DNA of 5,822 nt from JBBQTU01 sp038213005. Lineage in GTDB: Bacteria > Planctomycetota > Phycisphaerae > Tepidisphaerales > Tepidisphaeraceae. How positions within the stretch are numbered: position 1 is the stretch's first letter; each line of letters starts with the position of its first letter. Of this stretch, positions 5,663 to 5,822 are shown one piece after another. Position numbers and translations under genes: made by a program. Under the pieces are notes generated by a model. That model was given only the letters and a program-made list of their open reading frames with translations. It searched no databases and was not told the origin of the DNA. Location: the NCBI GenBank assembly GCA_038213005.1, contig JBBQTU010000246.1, positions 1 through 5,822 of the forward strand, read 5' to 3'.

Positions 5663-5822
5663 CTAGGCTCGATAGACGTGCCAGCCTTGCAGAACAAACG
5701 TGGTGTAGACGGACGAAGAGGAAAGCGAGGCATCGCGGTGGCGACCGGTGCGCAGCAAAGAGGATCTTCGCCGGTCAAGGAGTGCGAAGACGTTGGGCAG
5801 AATGGCTGGAGGGACTCTGGAA
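5663..5822 (-). other. Open frame of 52 codons entering from the right edge; coding status doubtful
   Basis: The frame beginning at 5821 is open for 52 codons and ends at TAG 5665-5663, with the last residues LQGWHVYRA. If real, it would be the C-terminus of a gene lying 34 bases upstream of the ATPase on the same strand, possibly in one operon. The translation is rich in Arg and Ser, shows no family I recognise, and an open run of this length is not rare in GC-rich DNA. No other feature is seen in this last stretch. Confidence 0.2.

Overview
The window is GC-rich bacterial DNA, most likely from a planctomycete (Planctomycetota) or a close relative in the PVC group. This rests on two things: the metabolic genes are of types common in that group, and the intergenic space at 3211-3436 is packed with short GCCC/GGGC hairpins of a style familiar from planctomycete and verrucomicrobial genomes. 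The taxonomic call is inference, since no rRNA or other marker gene is present.

Left part (1-3003), metabolism. A truncated aldo/keto reductase runs off the left edge on the minus strand (1-102). It is divergent from a complete FAD-dependent oxidoreductase of the PF12831 type on the plus strand (251-2152). This oxidoreductase converges on a complete cupin-type D-lyxose ketol-isomerase on the minus strand (2308-3003), in which all four expected metal ligands are visible. The 155-base convergent gap holds a 20-bp inverted repeat (19 of 20 paired) around a second, perfect 8-bp hairpin. It is either a small MITE-like element or a two-way transcription end. Together the three genes suggest redox and isomerisation steps in the use of uncommon sugars, but they are on alternating strands and do not form an operon.

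Middle (3004-3569), no gene. It holds the upstream region of the isomerase gene, a cluster of dispersed-repeat hairpins (3211-3436), and a short unassigned stretch.

Right part (3570-5822), minus strand. A 476-residue AAA/ABC-type ATPase resembling OLD/RecF/SMC-like enzymes (4198-5628) overlaps by ATGA a smaller gene (3570-4201). The smaller product has Toprim-like acidic motifs but is broken by a one-base frameshift within 4073-4133. This ATPase plus small Toprim-like partner resembles two-gene anti-phage systems such as PARIS, and relates more distantly to the fused OLD/Gabija GajA architecture. It is the most interesting item in the window. The ATPase gene has no clear Shine-Dalgarno sequence and a -10-like hexamer six bases before its ATG, suggesting a leaderless message. 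The last 160 bases hold only a weakly supported open frame.
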